Origin: Leptospira abararensis
Lineage (GTDB): Bacteria > Spirochaetota > Leptospiria > Leptospirales > Leptospiraceae
Assembly (NCBI RefSeq): GCF_016918735.1
Contig: NZ_JAFFPR010000055.1
Location: 62,001 to 126,000, forward strand
Length of the DNA stretch: 64,000 nt
Reading direction: 5' to 3'
Positions 35,198-45,530 of this stretch are shown one piece after another; the stretch's first letter is position 1; each line of letters starts with the position of its first letter. Below the pieces are notes generated by a model. That model worked only from the letters and a program-made list of their open reading frames with translations, made no database searches and was not told the origin of the DNA. The position numbers and the translations under genes are program-made.

Positions 35198-35908
35198 TCA
35201 AAGATTCCAAGCCACCACTTTGACTCCCGGAGAATAATGGCACAAGATTGGATGTTGAAAATCTACAATACAATCAAATTGTTTGTATTCGATATCTAAA
35301 CTTCTGATGTCTATGCCATATAATTCCCAAGGTTTATGATGGATTTCCAAAGGAATTGAATCTTCCTTCGTACCTTTATACAAACAATATCTTTCCGTTA
35401 ACCATAAATCAATTCTTTCGGGCTTGTTTTGTGGATTTGTTACATTGTATTTTATCTCTACTTTCCCTCGTTTTCCATTTAAAGAATATGTATTTGAAGC
35501 CCTTGTAATCTTTGAATGTTGGTAAGGCAAACCAGAGAGAAGATTTGCGATTAAAGTGGGAATCCATTTTTCTGCTTCAATACTTAAAAAAAATACCCCT
35601 GGCTTATTGTTGTTTTTTACATAAGTTCGTAAGTTCACTTCATGAAAGTTAGAAAAGTATTGTAATGGGAAAGTATGCCTGGTATGAATTTCATTCATTG
35701 AAAATGCAACGACAGAAATCCAAAACGAACCATCGAAAGAATCCAATTCCAAAGAACGTGGAACCAAATCTCTTACTATCTTTTCTTCTATTGGGTAATG
35801 TAAAAAAATTACATCATTCCATTCTTGGTACCAAAACCATTTTTGGTTTGGTATTGGCCAAGGCCTATGTGCGGTAGAGGATAGAATGTTTTCGATTTCT
35901 TTTTTCAT
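35198..35908 (-). CDS. DUF2071 (YqjF-like) protein
   Basis: A 236-residue cytoplasmic protein of the DUF2071/YqjF family. Visible features are HRPWPIPNQKWFWYQEWNDVIFLHYPI near the start (in families this reads R-P-W-x-M-x-Q-x-W), VPRSLELDSFDGSFWISVVAF, and a C-terminal YSPGVKVVAW. Members share an acetoacetate-decarboxylase-like beta-fold but no reaction is established. It lies alone between the lipoprotein remnant and the KAP NTPase, both low-GC regions. Confidence 0.82.
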   Translation of the reverse strand: MKKEIENILSSTAHRPWPIPNQKWFWYQEWNDVIFLHYPIEEKIVRDLVPRSLELDSFDGSFWISVVAFSMNEIHTRHTFPLQYFSNFHEVNLRTYVKNNNKPGVFFLSIEAEKWIPTLIANLLSGLPYQHSKITRASNTYSLNGKRGKVEIKYNVTNPQNKPERIDLWLTERYCLYKGTKEDSIPLEIHHKPWELYGIDIRSLDIEYKQFDCIVDFQHPILCHYSPGVKVVAWNL

Positions 35909-36008
35909 AGGAGTAACATTTCGACAGTTACAATCAAACCAATTGAAATAGGTAAGTTCGGCACCTACTCAAGCGAAGAAAAAAACATATCACTGGTTAT
36001 ATGACTGA

Positions 36009-37832
36009 TCAACTTTTCTGAGTATTTTTTATGTGATTACTACTTTGGTTGATTTTTTCAGAAAATAACAGCAAATTAAATCTCTTTAATTTATCGAACT
36101 CACCTTCTAAGATCTTTTTATTTATAAATGAATAAATTCTCTCTAATGGTTCAATCTCATCCTGATAAATTTCCCATGCGTTTGAGACAGATAAAAAATT
36201 ATCATCCAGTATATTTGAGAATAGATTTAGACTTGAATTTTTAAGATAAATAAATTTCTCATGAAATTCTAGATTATAGATTGTTTTGAAAATTCTGTAT
36301 GCACGAAGTTTATCATATTGATTGTAAAATTCGGTTAGTTGATTTTTTTCAGCGTAATCAAATAATAATTGAAATCGTCTTGATAGAAGTTTTGATTTTC
36401 TATTTTCTTCAATTAAATTCAACTTCTCTATAATTATGTTGGAATCAGAGTCATTGAAAGATTTAAATTGAGTCGGAGAATACAAAGGTATATCTAGGTT
36501 TACTTTATCGACTTGATCATTTAATTCTTCAATTTGTGCCTCGATTGTTTGTTTGATATTATCTATATCTACATCTACAATTTCCTTTTCCATCAAATTT
36601 TTAACTGTAGATAGAATATACGGAAATTGATGTGGTAAATATTTTTTATCATTTAAATAGATTATAATTTTATTTAAACATTCACGAAGTTCATTTAATT
36701 CAAGATTTGTGAAAAAAACTAATTTTTCTAACTCTATATTCCATTCTTTGCTTAGACTATCCGATTTCAGCTCCAATTCTTCAATAAATAAATCAGGATT
36801 GAAATGTCCTGATTTTACAAACTTAAATATTTCTTTTGATGGAAACCAATATAAGGAAGTATCTTTTAGATAAGTTTCATAAAAATCCAAACAAAATTTT
36901 TGTTCTTCATTCAGATCCTTTACATCTTTAGACGCTCTCCTTATTTCAACATTTCGAGCTATTGGTATTAACTTCTCATACAGTTCTATTTGCTTTTCAT
37001 CCGGGAATTTAGTATTTTTTTGCGTATATTGCGAGGTAATGCAAATTGTGTATGTTAGTAAATTAGATAAGTGCTTTGAATACGAAGTGCTTAAAAGGCA
37101 ACTGTGTATTTGAGCAAAAATTTCAAATATAAAATTATATGTTCGAATATTTTCTATTTTTGCTTTTTTGATCAAACGAATGATCTGATTTTTCTCACTT
37201 ATCAGAAATTTTTTATATGATTCATCATAAATTAAGGTAGAAATATAATTAGGAAAAAAAATTTCCACATCTTTTGCAAACTCAAGGGTTCGTCTCACTA
37301 ACTTTTCTTTTGTTGTTTTGTAAGTTTCTTGATCATTAATCTTCTCTTCATCGCAGACTAAAATAACATTAAAACCTTTATCCTCTACAAAGTTGCTGTG
37401 AATAAACCCAAGTATTTCGTTTATTCTTAATGATTCGCTTGCTCTTTCTATGTCGTCAAAGATTAATATTTGATTAGAAAAGTTAATAGTTGTATTCTGT
37501 ATGATATTTTGAACTGAACTAAATACATTTTTAATGAAGCCTATTTTGAAATATGATCCGCCCATTTGTATTAAAGTGGAAAGTAAATCAACTCCCATTT
37601 CGACTTTATTTCCAATTTTGTAATAGGATAGCAGTAGATTTGTTGAAATTTGCTCAGTAGTTTTTATGCCATTTAGAGAAACGTAAGTTATTTTTTTATC
37701 ACCAATTGATTTCTTAAAATCGTTTTTTAAATAATACGTTTTTCCTGATCCCCATTTTCCATTTATAAGAATTGCGTAGTCTTTTTTTTCAGTGTTAATA
37801 TAAGTAAGAAGGATTTCTGTAATTTTTTCCAT
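36009..37832 (-). CDS. KAP-type P-loop NTPase, isolated and AT-rich
   Basis: A 607-residue protein with a KAP-family P-loop NTPase domain: Walker A NGKWGSGKT (24-32), Walker B ILIFDDIER (122-130), and an arginine-rich patch after KEKLVRRTLEFAKD. The rest is long, charged and helical without a recognised domain; no transmembrane helix is evident. KAP NTPases occur in phage-exclusion and other defence or mobile settings. The gene stands alone, is clearly richer in A+T than its neighbours (Ile/Lys/Asn-rich protein), and has gaps of about 100 bases on each side, all of which suggest horizontal acquisition. A defence role is inference only. Confidence 0.8.
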   Translation of the reverse strand: MEKITEILLTYINTEKKDYAILINGKWGSGKTYYLKNDFKKSIGDKKITYVSLNGIKTTEQISTNLLLSYYKIGNKVEMGVDLLSTLIQMGGSYFKIGFIKNVFSSVQNIIQNTTINFSNQILIFDDIERASESLRINEILGFIHSNFVEDKGFNVILVCDEEKINDQETYKTTKEKLVRRTLEFAKDVEIFFPNYISTLIYDESYKKFLISEKNQIIRLIKKAKIENIRTYNFIFEIFAQIHSCLLSTSYSKHLSNLLTYTICITSQYTQKNTKFPDEKQIELYEKLIPIARNVEIRRASKDVKDLNEEQKFCLDFYETYLKDTSLYWFPSKEIFKFVKSGHFNPDLFIEELELKSDSLSKEWNIELEKLVFFTNLELNELRECLNKIIIYLNDKKYLPHQFPYILSTVKNLMEKEIVDVDIDNIKQTIEAQIEELNDQVDKVNLDIPLYSPTQFKSFNDSDSNIIIEKLNLIEENRKSKLLSRRFQLLFDYAEKNQLTEFYNQYDKLRAYRIFKTIYNLEFHEKFIYLKNSSLNLFSNILDDNFLSVSNAWEIYQDEIEPLERIYSFINKKILEGEFDKLKRFNLLLFSEKINQSSNHIKNTQKS

Positions 37833-37940
37833 TTTTTATCTTCGTTGTAAATTTTAAACCAGTCTCACCTAACGCCAAATTACTCCACCCCTACTCCGCA
37901 CATAAAGCACAAAATCCAACTCCAATCCGTCTAACAACCG

Positions 37941-38576
37941 ATGTTTCCAGAAAGACCAGTTTGGATTTGGCAAGGCAACCAAGAGTTTGTACTTTTAAAA
38001 CTGATCTTACTTCTCCTTTTCTTTTACCTTTCGTTTCGTATCTCGGCCTACATCACCCGGAGGATAGAACTTGTCCGAATGCATAGCAAAAGGTTGGATC
38101 GTTTGGCTTTCCGAGCCGGCTGTAACCAGGAAGAACGAAAACTTTTACAGTTGTTTTACTACCAATTGGACAGGCGCCATCGAGTGGTCCTTGCCCACAA
38201 CCATGCCAAAGAATACCTCCGCCAACATTTACTCACTTACGTGTCTTCCCTAAACAAGGCCGACTTTCCTGCCTTCCTTTCCCTTATTTCCAAATTTTTA
38301 GGGACTGCAGGAGATAGAAGGCCCCTTTTCCATGTTCGCGAATTTGCCATCGTCCAAATGGGTCCAAAAACCTATTTCGCACAAGTGGTAGATCCAGGTG
38401 TTGGTGAAGTTCGCTTAAAGTTGGGACTTTCTCGGGAGAGGGAAAGCATCCCTTCTGCGGACAGTGTTCGGGTCACCGTCTTTCGCAGTCCCAAAGGATT
38501 ACAAACCACCCGGGGTGGGGCAAGAATCGCATCCTCCTCCTCCTTTTATTTCCTTCCCGAACTTACGAACCTCTGA
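37941..38576 (+). CDS. Membrane-anchored protein of unknown function upstream of mreC
   Basis: A 211-residue protein with one hydrophobic helix (about 19-40, LLKLILLLLFFYLSFRISAYI), a basic helical region (about 45-110), and a small beta-rich C-terminal domain (about 120-190; FHVREFAIVQMGPKTYFAQV and EVRLKLGLS) that might be a PilZ-like or similar barrel. No family is recognised. It precedes mreC by 73 bases in the same direction, so it may belong to the cell-shape operon. Confidence 0.7.
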   Translation: MFPERPVWIWQGNQEFVLLKLILLLLFFYLSFRISAYITRRIELVRMHSKRLDRLAFRAGCNQEERKLLQLFYYQLDRRHRVVLAHNHAKEYLRQHLLTYVSSLNKADFPAFLSLISKFLGTAGDRRPLFHVREFAIVQMGPKTYFAQVVDPGVGEVRLKLGLSRERESIPSADSVRVTVFRSPKGLQTTRGGARIASSSSFYFLPELTNL

Positions 38577-38649
38577 AATCTCAAAAATTAACCAAATTCG
38601 ATTCGCGCTTGAAATATTATTTCCAATAAAATTAATGTGACATAAGTCC

Positions 38650-39831
38650 ATGAAGTGGAATCGCATCAATCAAAATGACGAATTGTTTTCCCTACTTTTC
38701 GTATTCCTGTTTTCCTTTACTTCCCTAATTTGGAACGGCAACTTCATGGTGAGAGGGATTGCCAGCTTTCAGGGTGTAGGCGATTTTTTTTCTGGGTCCT
38801 TTGATTCCTTTGGATCCCTAATCAAAAGTAGCTATAACAAACTTGAGTCTTTCGAACGTGTCCGAGAGGAACGCGACTCTTGTTTGAACGTGATGGAAGA
38901 ATACCGCCAACTTTCCAAAGACGTGGAAAGACTAAAAGCCGAGAATGCGATTCTTAGGCAAGAATTGAACTTCCCTCTGCATATTGATTATCCTTCGGTT
39001 CGGGCTGAAGTTTTGAGTGTTCGATTGAATGCCATCTACCGCACCATCATCATCAACAAAGGTTCCGAAGTGGGAATCAAACCCTACATGCCTGTGGTCG
39101 CTCGGTCACTGGACGAAAAAGGCAAATTTACAGAAGCTCTTGTCGGTAAAATCATCGCGGTTTCCAAAGGATCTTCTGTCATTCAACCCATCATCAATTC
39201 TAACTTTTCTATGGGAGTGTCCATTCCGGGAACCAACCTTTGGGCTTCTCTGAATGGAAACAGTGGCCGCGGAACCGATGTTTTGTTAGATTATATTGAT
39301 GCCGGAATTGTAATTGATCCGAAAGCCATAGGAAATTTTCCTATGGGTCCAAACCCACCGCCAACTTCAGCAAACACAATGTTTACAGAAGGATTTAGTA
39401 AAATTGGTAAGGCTGTGTTTAGTTCTGGTGGATCGGGAGTTTTCCCTTCGGGAATTCCAGTGGGAACCATTATCGAAGAAGGTCCAAGAAATGGATCTTT
39501 TAAAACTGCCATCTTACGGCCGTTTGTTGAGTTTGATAAACTGCTACATGTAATTGTTTTAAAGAAACAACCGGAAAAGTGGCGTGAAGAATGGCCGGCA
39601 GAAAAAACAATTCAAATTGACGGCCCGTACTTTGGAGAAATTGATTTTCCAAAAGAAAAAGATTACAATAAAAAAGAGAAAGAAAAGGATAAAAGGCAAG
39701 GTAACTTTCCTTCTACCTTCGGAACTCCTCAATACACAAAACCATCTTTGAATACAAACACACAAGACTCATCACCATCAGTTCCGTCTAGTCCTTCCAC
39801 TCCGGAAGCTCCGAAGGAGGTAACACCATGA
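38650..39831 (+). CDS. mreC: MreC cell-shape protein
   Basis: A 393-residue bitopic protein: membrane helix (about 13-33), coiled coil (about 60-100; [18 protein letters not shown]), and a two-barrel MreC domain (about 105-300) with [26 protein letters not shown] and [11 protein letters not shown]. It scaffolds PBP2 and RodA in the periplasm during side-wall synthesis. The C-terminal 80 residues are Lys/Glu-rich and then Ser/Pro/Thr-rich, an extension absent from E. coli MreC. The stop overlaps the mreD start by 4 bases. No mreB is in the window. Confidence 0.93.
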   Translation: MKWNRINQNDELFSLLFVFLFSFTSLIWNGNFMVRGIASFQGVGDFFSGSFDSFGSLIKSSYNKLESFERVREERDSCLNVMEEYRQLSKDVERLKAENAILRQELNFPLHIDYPSVRAEVLSVRLNAIYRTIIINKGSEVGIKPYMPVVARSLDEKGKFTEALVGKIIAVSKGSSVIQPIINSNFSMGVSIPGTNLWASLNGNSGRGTDVLLDYIDAGIVIDPKAIGNFPMGPNPPPTSANTMFTEGFSKIGKAVFSSGGSGVFPSGIPVGTIIEEGPRNGSFKTAILRPFVEFDKLLHVIVLKKQPEKWREEWPAEKTIQIDGPYFGEIDFPKEKDYNKKEKEKDKRQGNFPSTFGTPQYTKPSLNTNTQDSSPSVPSSPSTPEAPKEVTP

Positions 39832-40343
39832 TTTTAGATAAACTTTTTATCATCATCGGATTGTTACTCTCTCACTTCCTTAATGGATCCAATTTATTTG
39901 AATTAGGGAACGCAATTCGACCAGACTTTATGGTCATCTTCGTCGTCTTTTTTGCACTCCGAAAAGGACCACTTTATGGACTTTGGTTAGGATTTTTCGG
40001 AGGCCTTCTCACCGATACAGCGCTAGGTGGTGAAATTGGTGGAGACAATATTGTTTATTATAAAATAGGACTTCATTCCTTTTCCTATGCCATCATAGGA
40101 TACATCGTAGGAAAAGTGATGCGAAGTTCTTATACAGAAAACTATATCTCTATTACCATCTATATCCTTGGATTTACACTAGTTTCGAGAATCATCACTT
40201 ATCTTTTATTTTTGATGTTTTTTCATTCCAACCATAGTTATTCCTTTTTGTATGTTTCTTTGTACAATGCATTCATAGGCCCGGCCTTGTTCTTTTTATT
40301 CTCATGGGCCTTTCGATTAGATTCGGATGAGGTGAGGCAATGA
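39828..40343 (+). CDS. mreD: MreD cell-shape membrane protein
   Basis: A 171-residue protein with five or six transmembrane helices ([51 protein letters not shown] and so on). The pattern [20 protein letters not shown] is the MreD family hallmark. It links MreC to the elongation machinery. It overlaps mreC (ATGA) and mrdA (ATGA) at its two ends, as expected for a tightly coupled operon. Confidence 0.93.
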   Translation: MILDKLFIIIGLLLSHFLNGSNLFELGNAIRPDFMVIFVVFFALRKGPLYGLWLGFFGGLLTDTALGGEIGGDNIVYYKIGLHSFSYAIIGYIVGKVMRSSYTENYISITIYILGFTLVSRIITYLLFLMFFHSNHSYSFLYVSLYNAFIGPALFFLFSWAFRLDSDEVRQ

Positions 40344-42277
40344 GCCAGTCGGCATCTGAGTTTCGCTTAGAAACGAGTTTTCGAAAACGTCTGTATTTTT
40401 TTACGGGTATGGTTGTTTTTACATTAACAGCCTATATTCTTCAGTTGTTTAATCTACAGATTGTACAGGGAAGCGAGAATTCGCTAAAAGCAGAACGTTT
40501 TGTACGCAGAAGTGAATCCATTCCCGCTGATCGTGGCAATATTTTTGACCGTAATTTTCTCACTCCCGAAACAAGCCAGCCGCTAGTATCAAACTCAGCA
40601 TCATTAGATGTGATTCTTAATACGAGTTTATTAAAGAATGATCCAAGAAAGGTGAAGGATTTTATTTACAAATTCTGTGAAGCACTTTCTATCCCCATTG
40701 TTTACTACGAAAAAGAACTCCAAGACTCTCGGATGATTAAAAAAATTCGTTCCAGAGAACCTTTTGTATTATTAGAAGGGATCTCCCGCGAACAACAAGA
40801 ACGAATCCTTGTACTTGATAATATCAATAAATATGTCTATTTGGTTTCTTCCCCTGCTCGAGTTTATCATATGGGACCGGCCCTTTCACATGTAACTGGT
40901 TATGTGGGAAAACCAACAACTAGCGACTTACAAGAAAAAGAAATTAAAACCTACCAACTCATCGGTAAAGGCGGAATTGAATCTCTCTACGACACAACGC
41001 TTCGTGGACAAGATGGGTTCCGCATCCAAAAAAGGAACACAGAAGGAAATATAGAAGAAGAACGTGTGATCGAACATTCCGTTCCTGGAAACAATTTAGT
41101 TTTAACCATTGACCGTGACATGCAGATTGCCGCCTACCGTGCCCTAAAAGGTGTTCGGGGAACGGTTCTTGCTATTAAAGCAACCACCGGTGAAGTTTTG
41201 GCCATGGCATCAAATCCTTCTTATGATCCCAATATCCTTTCAGGAAAAAACAAATTAGATCGTTCCAATCACTTTACACGTGTTACTAACAACGGTGGTT
41301 TCTTAAACTTAGCGATTCAATCCAGGTTTCCGCCAGCTTCCACTTTCAAAACTCTAGTGGGCCTTGCCGCCATGGAGAGTGAACATAAAATCAATTTTGA
41401 TCCCAAACAAACTTTCTCTTGCCCTGCCAGTTTCACTTTGAAATCAACATTCAAAGGTGTACCGGACCAAGTTTTTTATAACTGGGACAAAAAAAATCAC
41501 GGGGATCTCAACCTGGCTCAAGCCTTGGAAAAATCCAATTCAGTCTATTTTTATCAATTAGGATATAAATTAGGAGCAGAACCAATCCTCGCCTATTCTA
41601 GGTTATTTGGTTTAGATAAAAAAACGGGAATTGATCTTCCTGGGGAAGCAACCGGTTTCATTCCAAGTTCCGATTGGAAAAAAAGAACTTATGGAAACAA
41701 GTGGTTTGATGGGGATACGGTAAACCTTTCCATCGGACAGGGATTTATTTCAACCACACCCATTGAGATGGCGCTATTTTATATGGCAGTTGTCAATAAT
41801 GGAAAAATTTACAAACCATATATCGTTTCGGAAATTAGAAGTCCTCTCGACAACTCTCTCATTCAAAAAACAGAACCAACGATTTTAAGAGACATTCCCC
41901 TCAAACGATCCACAGTAGAAGCACTCAAAGAAGGCTTGTATTTAGTGGGATATTCGGGAACTGCATCGGGTGTTCTCAACTCACCAACACTTCCAGAAAT
42001 TGCAGGTAAAACGGGAACGGCACAAACGAGAAGAAGAGGAGCTTCTTCCTCAAACCATGCATGGTTTATTGGATATGCACCTGTGAACGCCCCTATCGAA
42101 AAACAGATATTAGTTGCTGCTTTCGTTGAATACGGTGTAGGTGGAGCAGCTTCCGCAGCTCCCGCAGCAAGAGAAGTGTTTAAAGCTGCTTTCCCGCCAG
42201 GATCATTCCCAAGAACTGATAGATCTCGTGCCAAAACCATGGAAGAAGAAGCACCAGTAGAACAAGAGGCATTTTAA
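40340..42277 (+). CDS. mrdA: PBP2 (MrdA) peptidoglycan transpeptidase
   Basis: A 645-residue class B penicillin-binding protein. It has one N-terminal membrane helix (about 18-40), a PBP dimerisation domain, and a transpeptidase domain with catalytic STFK (Ser334, Lys337), SNS (399-401) in place of the SxN motif, and KTG (557-559). PBP2 crosslinks peptidoglycan during elongation with RodA, encoded next. The C-terminal tail (about 620-645) is acidic and unlike E. coli PBP2. The stop codon and the rodA start share a base. Confidence 0.95.
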   Translation: MSQSASEFRLETSFRKRLYFFTGMVVFTLTAYILQLFNLQIVQGSENSLKAERFVRRSESIPADRGNIFDRNFLTPETSQPLVSNSASLDVILNTSLLKNDPRKVKDFIYKFCEALSIPIVYYEKELQDSRMIKKIRSREPFVLLEGISREQQERILVLDNINKYVYLVSSPARVYHMGPALSHVTGYVGKPTTSDLQEKEIKTYQLIGKGGIESLYDTTLRGQDGFRIQKRNTEGNIEEERVIEHSVPGNNLVLTIDRDMQIAAYRALKGVRGTVLAIKATTGEVLAMASNPSYDPNILSGKNKLDRSNHFTRVTNNGGFLNLAIQSRFPPASTFKTLVGLAAMESEHKINFDPKQTFSCPASFTLKSTFKGVPDQVFYNWDKKNHGDLNLAQALEKSNSVYFYQLGYKLGAEPILAYSRLFGLDKKTGIDLPGEATGFIPSSDWKKRTYGNKWFDGDTVNLSIGQGFISTTPIEMALFYMAVVNNGKIYKPYIVSEIRSPLDNSLIQKTEPTILRDIPLKRSTVEALKEGLYLVGYSGTASGVLNSPTLPEIAGKTGTAQTRRRGASSSNHAWFIGYAPVNAPIEKQILVAAFVEYGVGGAASAAPAAREVFKAAFPPGSFPRTDRSRAKTMEEEAPVEQEAF

Positions 42278-43791
42278 TGGCTGATCGCAATACAGAAAAA
42301 CTCGATTTTTTTCTCATTTTCTCCGTAGTCCTAGTGGCAATGGCTGGAGTTCTTACGTTATACACCCAAGAAGCAAATACAGCAGATGGACTAGGCCGCT
42401 GGTACAAACAATTTACATTTGTTTTTGTGGGCCTAATCTCCATGTGGTTTATGTCTAGGATCAACTATCAGTTGATAGGTTCTTATGCACTTTTCATTTA
42501 TATCTTTTCTATTGTTTTACTTGTGCTCACACTCATTCCGGGAATTGGATACCTTCCTTCTGGACGCGGGGCACGTTCTTGGTTAAAACTAGGACCAATC
42601 ACTCTCCAAGCTTCAGAGTTTTCTAAACTGGCAACAGTGATTTTACTTGGACAGTATTTGGTTTTAAAAGAAAAAGAAATGCACAAAATAACTGTACTAA
42701 TCATACCGTTTATCATTTGTTTAGTACCAATGTTATTCATAATTTTACAGCCGGATTTTGGAACAGCAGTATCTTTTTTACCAATGTTATTTACAATGTT
42801 GTATTTAGGTGGTGCTGACATTTTGCATGTTGGCTCTCTATTGACCTTTGGCGGGATTTCACTCATGGTTCCGATGTATCTTGCCTACTCTCAACTAACA
42901 CTAATTCAACCACTGATTGATTTACTTCGAAAAGATAACAAAACAGAACTAGTATCAATTGTAAACCAACTCCAAGGTAAAATTTGGCTCATCCTCGATG
43001 GAAAAAAAGTATCAGGCCTTACTTTACCTGGAATCGAAAACCCAAAAAATTTGCAGATGATTAGAGAAGCCGCTGATATCGTAAAAGATGAATATGCTAG
43101 TTTGGGTTTTAAAATTTTATCCAATGAAGCATTTATGTTTGGTCTCGGTGGGACACTTGCTCTCATTAGTTTGGTGATGATTTTTATCCGCATTGCCCGT
43201 GGTTCCAAACATCTTAGAAACTATTACATCACGATAGGAATTTTGGGACTTTCCATTCTCTCCGCGATTGCAGTCCACAAATCCATTCCCTTCCGAGAAA
43301 ACCAAGTCATTCGTCTCACCGCCTTCCTAAACCCTGACCAATTCAAACAAGGGGCCGGTTACCAACTCCGAGCCTCCAAACCAGCTGTTGGTTCGGGAAA
43401 GGTATTTGGAAAGGGACTCTTTCATGGAGAGATGACGGAAGGGAGAATCCCTCATGTTCCCGAATCGGGAACTGACTTTATCTTTGCTTCCTGGGCCGAA
43501 CAAACTGGATTTTTTGGAAGTGTGCTACTTTTATTTTTCCTGATGTCCATTCCTCTCCGAGGACTCCAAATTAGTTTTGAAAGTAAAGATAGGTTTGGAT
43601 CACTTCTTGCCGCAGGAATTGTGGCGATGATATTTTTCCATATTGCCATTAATGTGGGAATTGTGATTGGCCTACTTCCTGTAACAGGTGTTCCACTCAC
43701 ATTTATGAGTTATGGTGGGTCCCATTTGGTAATGGCGATGACTGCCGTTGGAATTATCCTTTCGATTAAAAAACGTAAGTTTGCAAACTAA
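42277..43791 (+). CDS. rodA: RodA SEDS glycosyltransferase with a large insertion
   Basis: A 504-residue SEDS-family protein with about ten membrane helices. Signature regions are [21 protein letters not shown] (about 97-117), [10 protein letters not shown] (158-167), [16 protein letters not shown] and [11 protein letters not shown] near the end. RodA polymerises glycan strands with PBP2. It is far longer than E. coli RodA (370): about 80 extra, mostly hydrophilic residues (about 209-288, including [18 protein letters not shown]) sit between two helices, probably in a periplasmic or cytoplasmic loop. Confidence 0.94.
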   Translation: MADRNTEKLDFFLIFSVVLVAMAGVLTLYTQEANTADGLGRWYKQFTFVFVGLISMWFMSRINYQLIGSYALFIYIFSIVLLVLTLIPGIGYLPSGRGARSWLKLGPITLQASEFSKLATVILLGQYLVLKEKEMHKITVLIIPFIICLVPMLFIILQPDFGTAVSFLPMLFTMLYLGGADILHVGSLLTFGGISLMVPMYLAYSQLTLIQPLIDLLRKDNKTELVSIVNQLQGKIWLILDGKKVSGLTLPGIENPKNLQMIREAADIVKDEYASLGFKILSNEAFMFGLGGTLALISLVMIFIRIARGSKHLRNYYITIGILGLSILSAIAVHKSIPFRENQVIRLTAFLNPDQFKQGAGYQLRASKPAVGSGKVFGKGLFHGEMTEGRIPHVPESGTDFIFASWAEQTGFFGSVLLLFFLMSIPLRGLQISFESKDRFGSLLAAGIVAMIFFHIAINVGIVIGLLPVTGVPLTFMSYGGSHLVMAMTAVGIILSIKKRKFAN

Positions 43792-43799
43792 AAATCGCC

Positions 43800-44567
43800 A
43801 TGAAACCAACCAAAAAAGAATTGGGGGCAGAAGAGTTCTTTCAGACCAAAATCAAATTAGAAAATGAATTGATCCGTCTGGAAGAACTAGAAAGGGAATC
43901 AAAAGAACGGATCACCAATATCACAAAATTATCAGAACAATTGATTCAAATTTCCGAAACTAATGAATCACCCTATTTTTTACAAAGAAGTAAACGTCTC
44001 AATACAGAAATCCATAAGTTCCAAATCAAAAATGAATACAAACAAAAAGAGTTCGATACCCTATTTCATATCTTAGAGAAAATTAAATCAGAAGATAAAA
44101 TTGAGTTTTTAGATTCTGCTTTAAAAAATAGAATCACTCGGATTGCAAGTCGTCTCACAGAAAAAAAAACAAACCCATCATCCTCATCACAAAAACTTAA
44201 CGGAAAGTTGGTTTTTATTTGTTATGAGTTAGAAGGTTTACACTTTTTAATTCCTAAAAAAAGTTACCGTATTCTTAGAAATATTCCAGCATTCAAAAAA
44301 CAATTACGAATCAAAGATAAATTAGTACCATTGTTTCCTGGACCTGGATTTGTTTTAATGGAAGAAGGTGAAAAAAAACAAAAAAATGTATTACTAATGA
44401 AAGACTCTTCCAAAAAAGACCATGGATTCTATTTTGATGAACTGAAAGAAGATTGGGCGGTATCAAAAATATCCTTGGAAGGAATATTAGAAAAAGATTC
44501 TACGAACGGACAGATTTTGGGAAAAATCAAAAGAAAAGGAAAGTTATACTATTTAGTCAAAATTTAA
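43800..44567 (+). CDS. Coiled-coil protein with a CheW-like C-terminal region
   Basis: A 255-residue protein, last gene of the mre operon by position (8 bases after rodA). Residues about 1-135 are charged, Glu/Lys-rich and predicted coiled coil. Residues about 145-255 show the pattern of a CheW-like domain: GKLVFICYELEGLHFLIPKKS, QLRIKDKLVPLFPG, VLLMKDSSKKDHGFYFDEL and so on. CheW domains couple receptors to kinases. The family assignment is inference from pattern only. Its 3' end overlaps ribF by 15 bases. Confidence 0.6.
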   Translation: MKPTKKELGAEEFFQTKIKLENELIRLEELERESKERITNITKLSEQLIQISETNESPYFLQRSKRLNTEIHKFQIKNEYKQKEFDTLFHILEKIKSEDKIEFLDSALKNRITRIASRLTEKKTNPSSSSQKLNGKLVFICYELEGLHFLIPKKSYRILRNIPAFKKQLRIKDKLVPLFPGPGFVLMEEGEKKQKNVLLMKDSSKKDHGFYFDELKEDWAVSKISLEGILEKDSTNGQILGKIKRKGKLYYLVKI

Positions 44568-45485
44568 AATGCGAATGCTCTCTTCTTTATCTTTTGTTAG
44601 TTGGTTTTTCAACTCATCCAATCCACTAAATTTTTTTTCATCACGAATTTTATGAACAATTTCTAATTCAACTTCTTTTCCGTATAAATCTCCATCAAAA
44701 GCAAAGACATTCACTTCCACATGAAGTCCTAATCCATCAAAGGTTGGATTGTGTCCTATGTTCACCATTCCTTTGTGATCTTTTCCACCAAACTTCGCAA
44801 AACATGCATAAACTCCAATGGCTGGTAAAAGTTTATCCTCTGGCACTTTGATGTTTGCAGTAGGAAATCCAATAGTCCTTCCTCGTTTAGCTCCTTCAAA
44901 AACAATGCCAGTGATATGATAATTTCTACCCAAAAGGATTTTTGCTTCTTCCATTTCTCCTTTTTCCAAAAAACCACGGATCAGAGAGGAAGAGATTTTA
45001 CTTTCTTTTTTTAAAACAGCTTCTTTTAACTCTACCGCATAACCATAATTAAACTTATTCGAATCTAAAAGTTTAAAATCACCTCGCCGTTCGGCTCCAA
45101 AAAAATGATTATAACCTATCACAATATGTTTGGCATTCAAAGTTTGGATCATGATTTTTTCTAAAAAATCTTCAGCAGTCATTTTAGAAAGTTCTAATGT
45201 AAAATCCAAAACAACTAAATAATCGATTCCAAACCCACGGATGAGTTCTTCTTTTTCTTTTTCAGAGGATAGGTATTTGAAATTTGGTTTTTTGCCAAGA
45301 ACCACAGAAGGATTGGGGTAGTATGTCACTACTACAGAAGGCAGGTCCAACTCCTTTGCCTTTTCTACAGTTCGGACAAGTAAGGTCTGGTGGCCCACAT
45401 GGATCCCATCAAAGTTACCGAGTGTCAGGGACGAGCCATTGTGAAACTCATTTTGGATCGATTCTAAAGAGCGAATAATTTTCAA
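44553..45485 (-). CDS. ribF: Bifunctional riboflavin kinase / FAD synthetase
   Basis: A 310-residue RibF. The N-terminal FAD synthetase half has the nucleotidyltransferase motif LGNFDGIHVGHQ and SSSLIRGFLEKG; the C-terminal riboflavin kinase half has GRTIGFPTANIKVPE and EVNVFAFDGDLYGKEVELE. It makes FMN then FAD from riboflavin. The start is TTG at 45485 with no strong ribosome-binding site. It is convergent with the mre-operon tail and divergent from a secreted-protein gene. Confidence 0.94.
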   Translation of the reverse strand: MKIIRSLESIQNEFHNGSSLTLGNFDGIHVGHQTLLVRTVEKAKELDLPSVVVTYYPNPSVVLGKKPNFKYLSSEKEKEELIRGFGIDYLVVLDFTLELSKMTAEDFLEKIMIQTLNAKHIVIGYNHFFGAERRGDFKLLDSNKFNYGYAVELKEAVLKKESKISSSLIRGFLEKGEMEEAKILLGRNYHITGIVFEGAKRGRTIGFPTANIKVPEDKLLPAIGVYACFAKFGGKDHKGMVNIGHNPTFDGLGLHVEVNVFAFDGDLYGKEVELEIVHKIRDEKKFSGLDELKNQLTKDKEESIRILNFD

Positions 45486-45530
45486 AGGGGGACTTGTCTC
45501 GTAATCCGATACTTGAACTAGGTGCTTCCA

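Noticed and set aside
37860..37880. CCTAACGCC next to the KAP gene resembling the end of an integron attC site
   Set aside because: No matching core site was found on the other side of the gene and no integrase is visible, so a cassette claim is unsupported.
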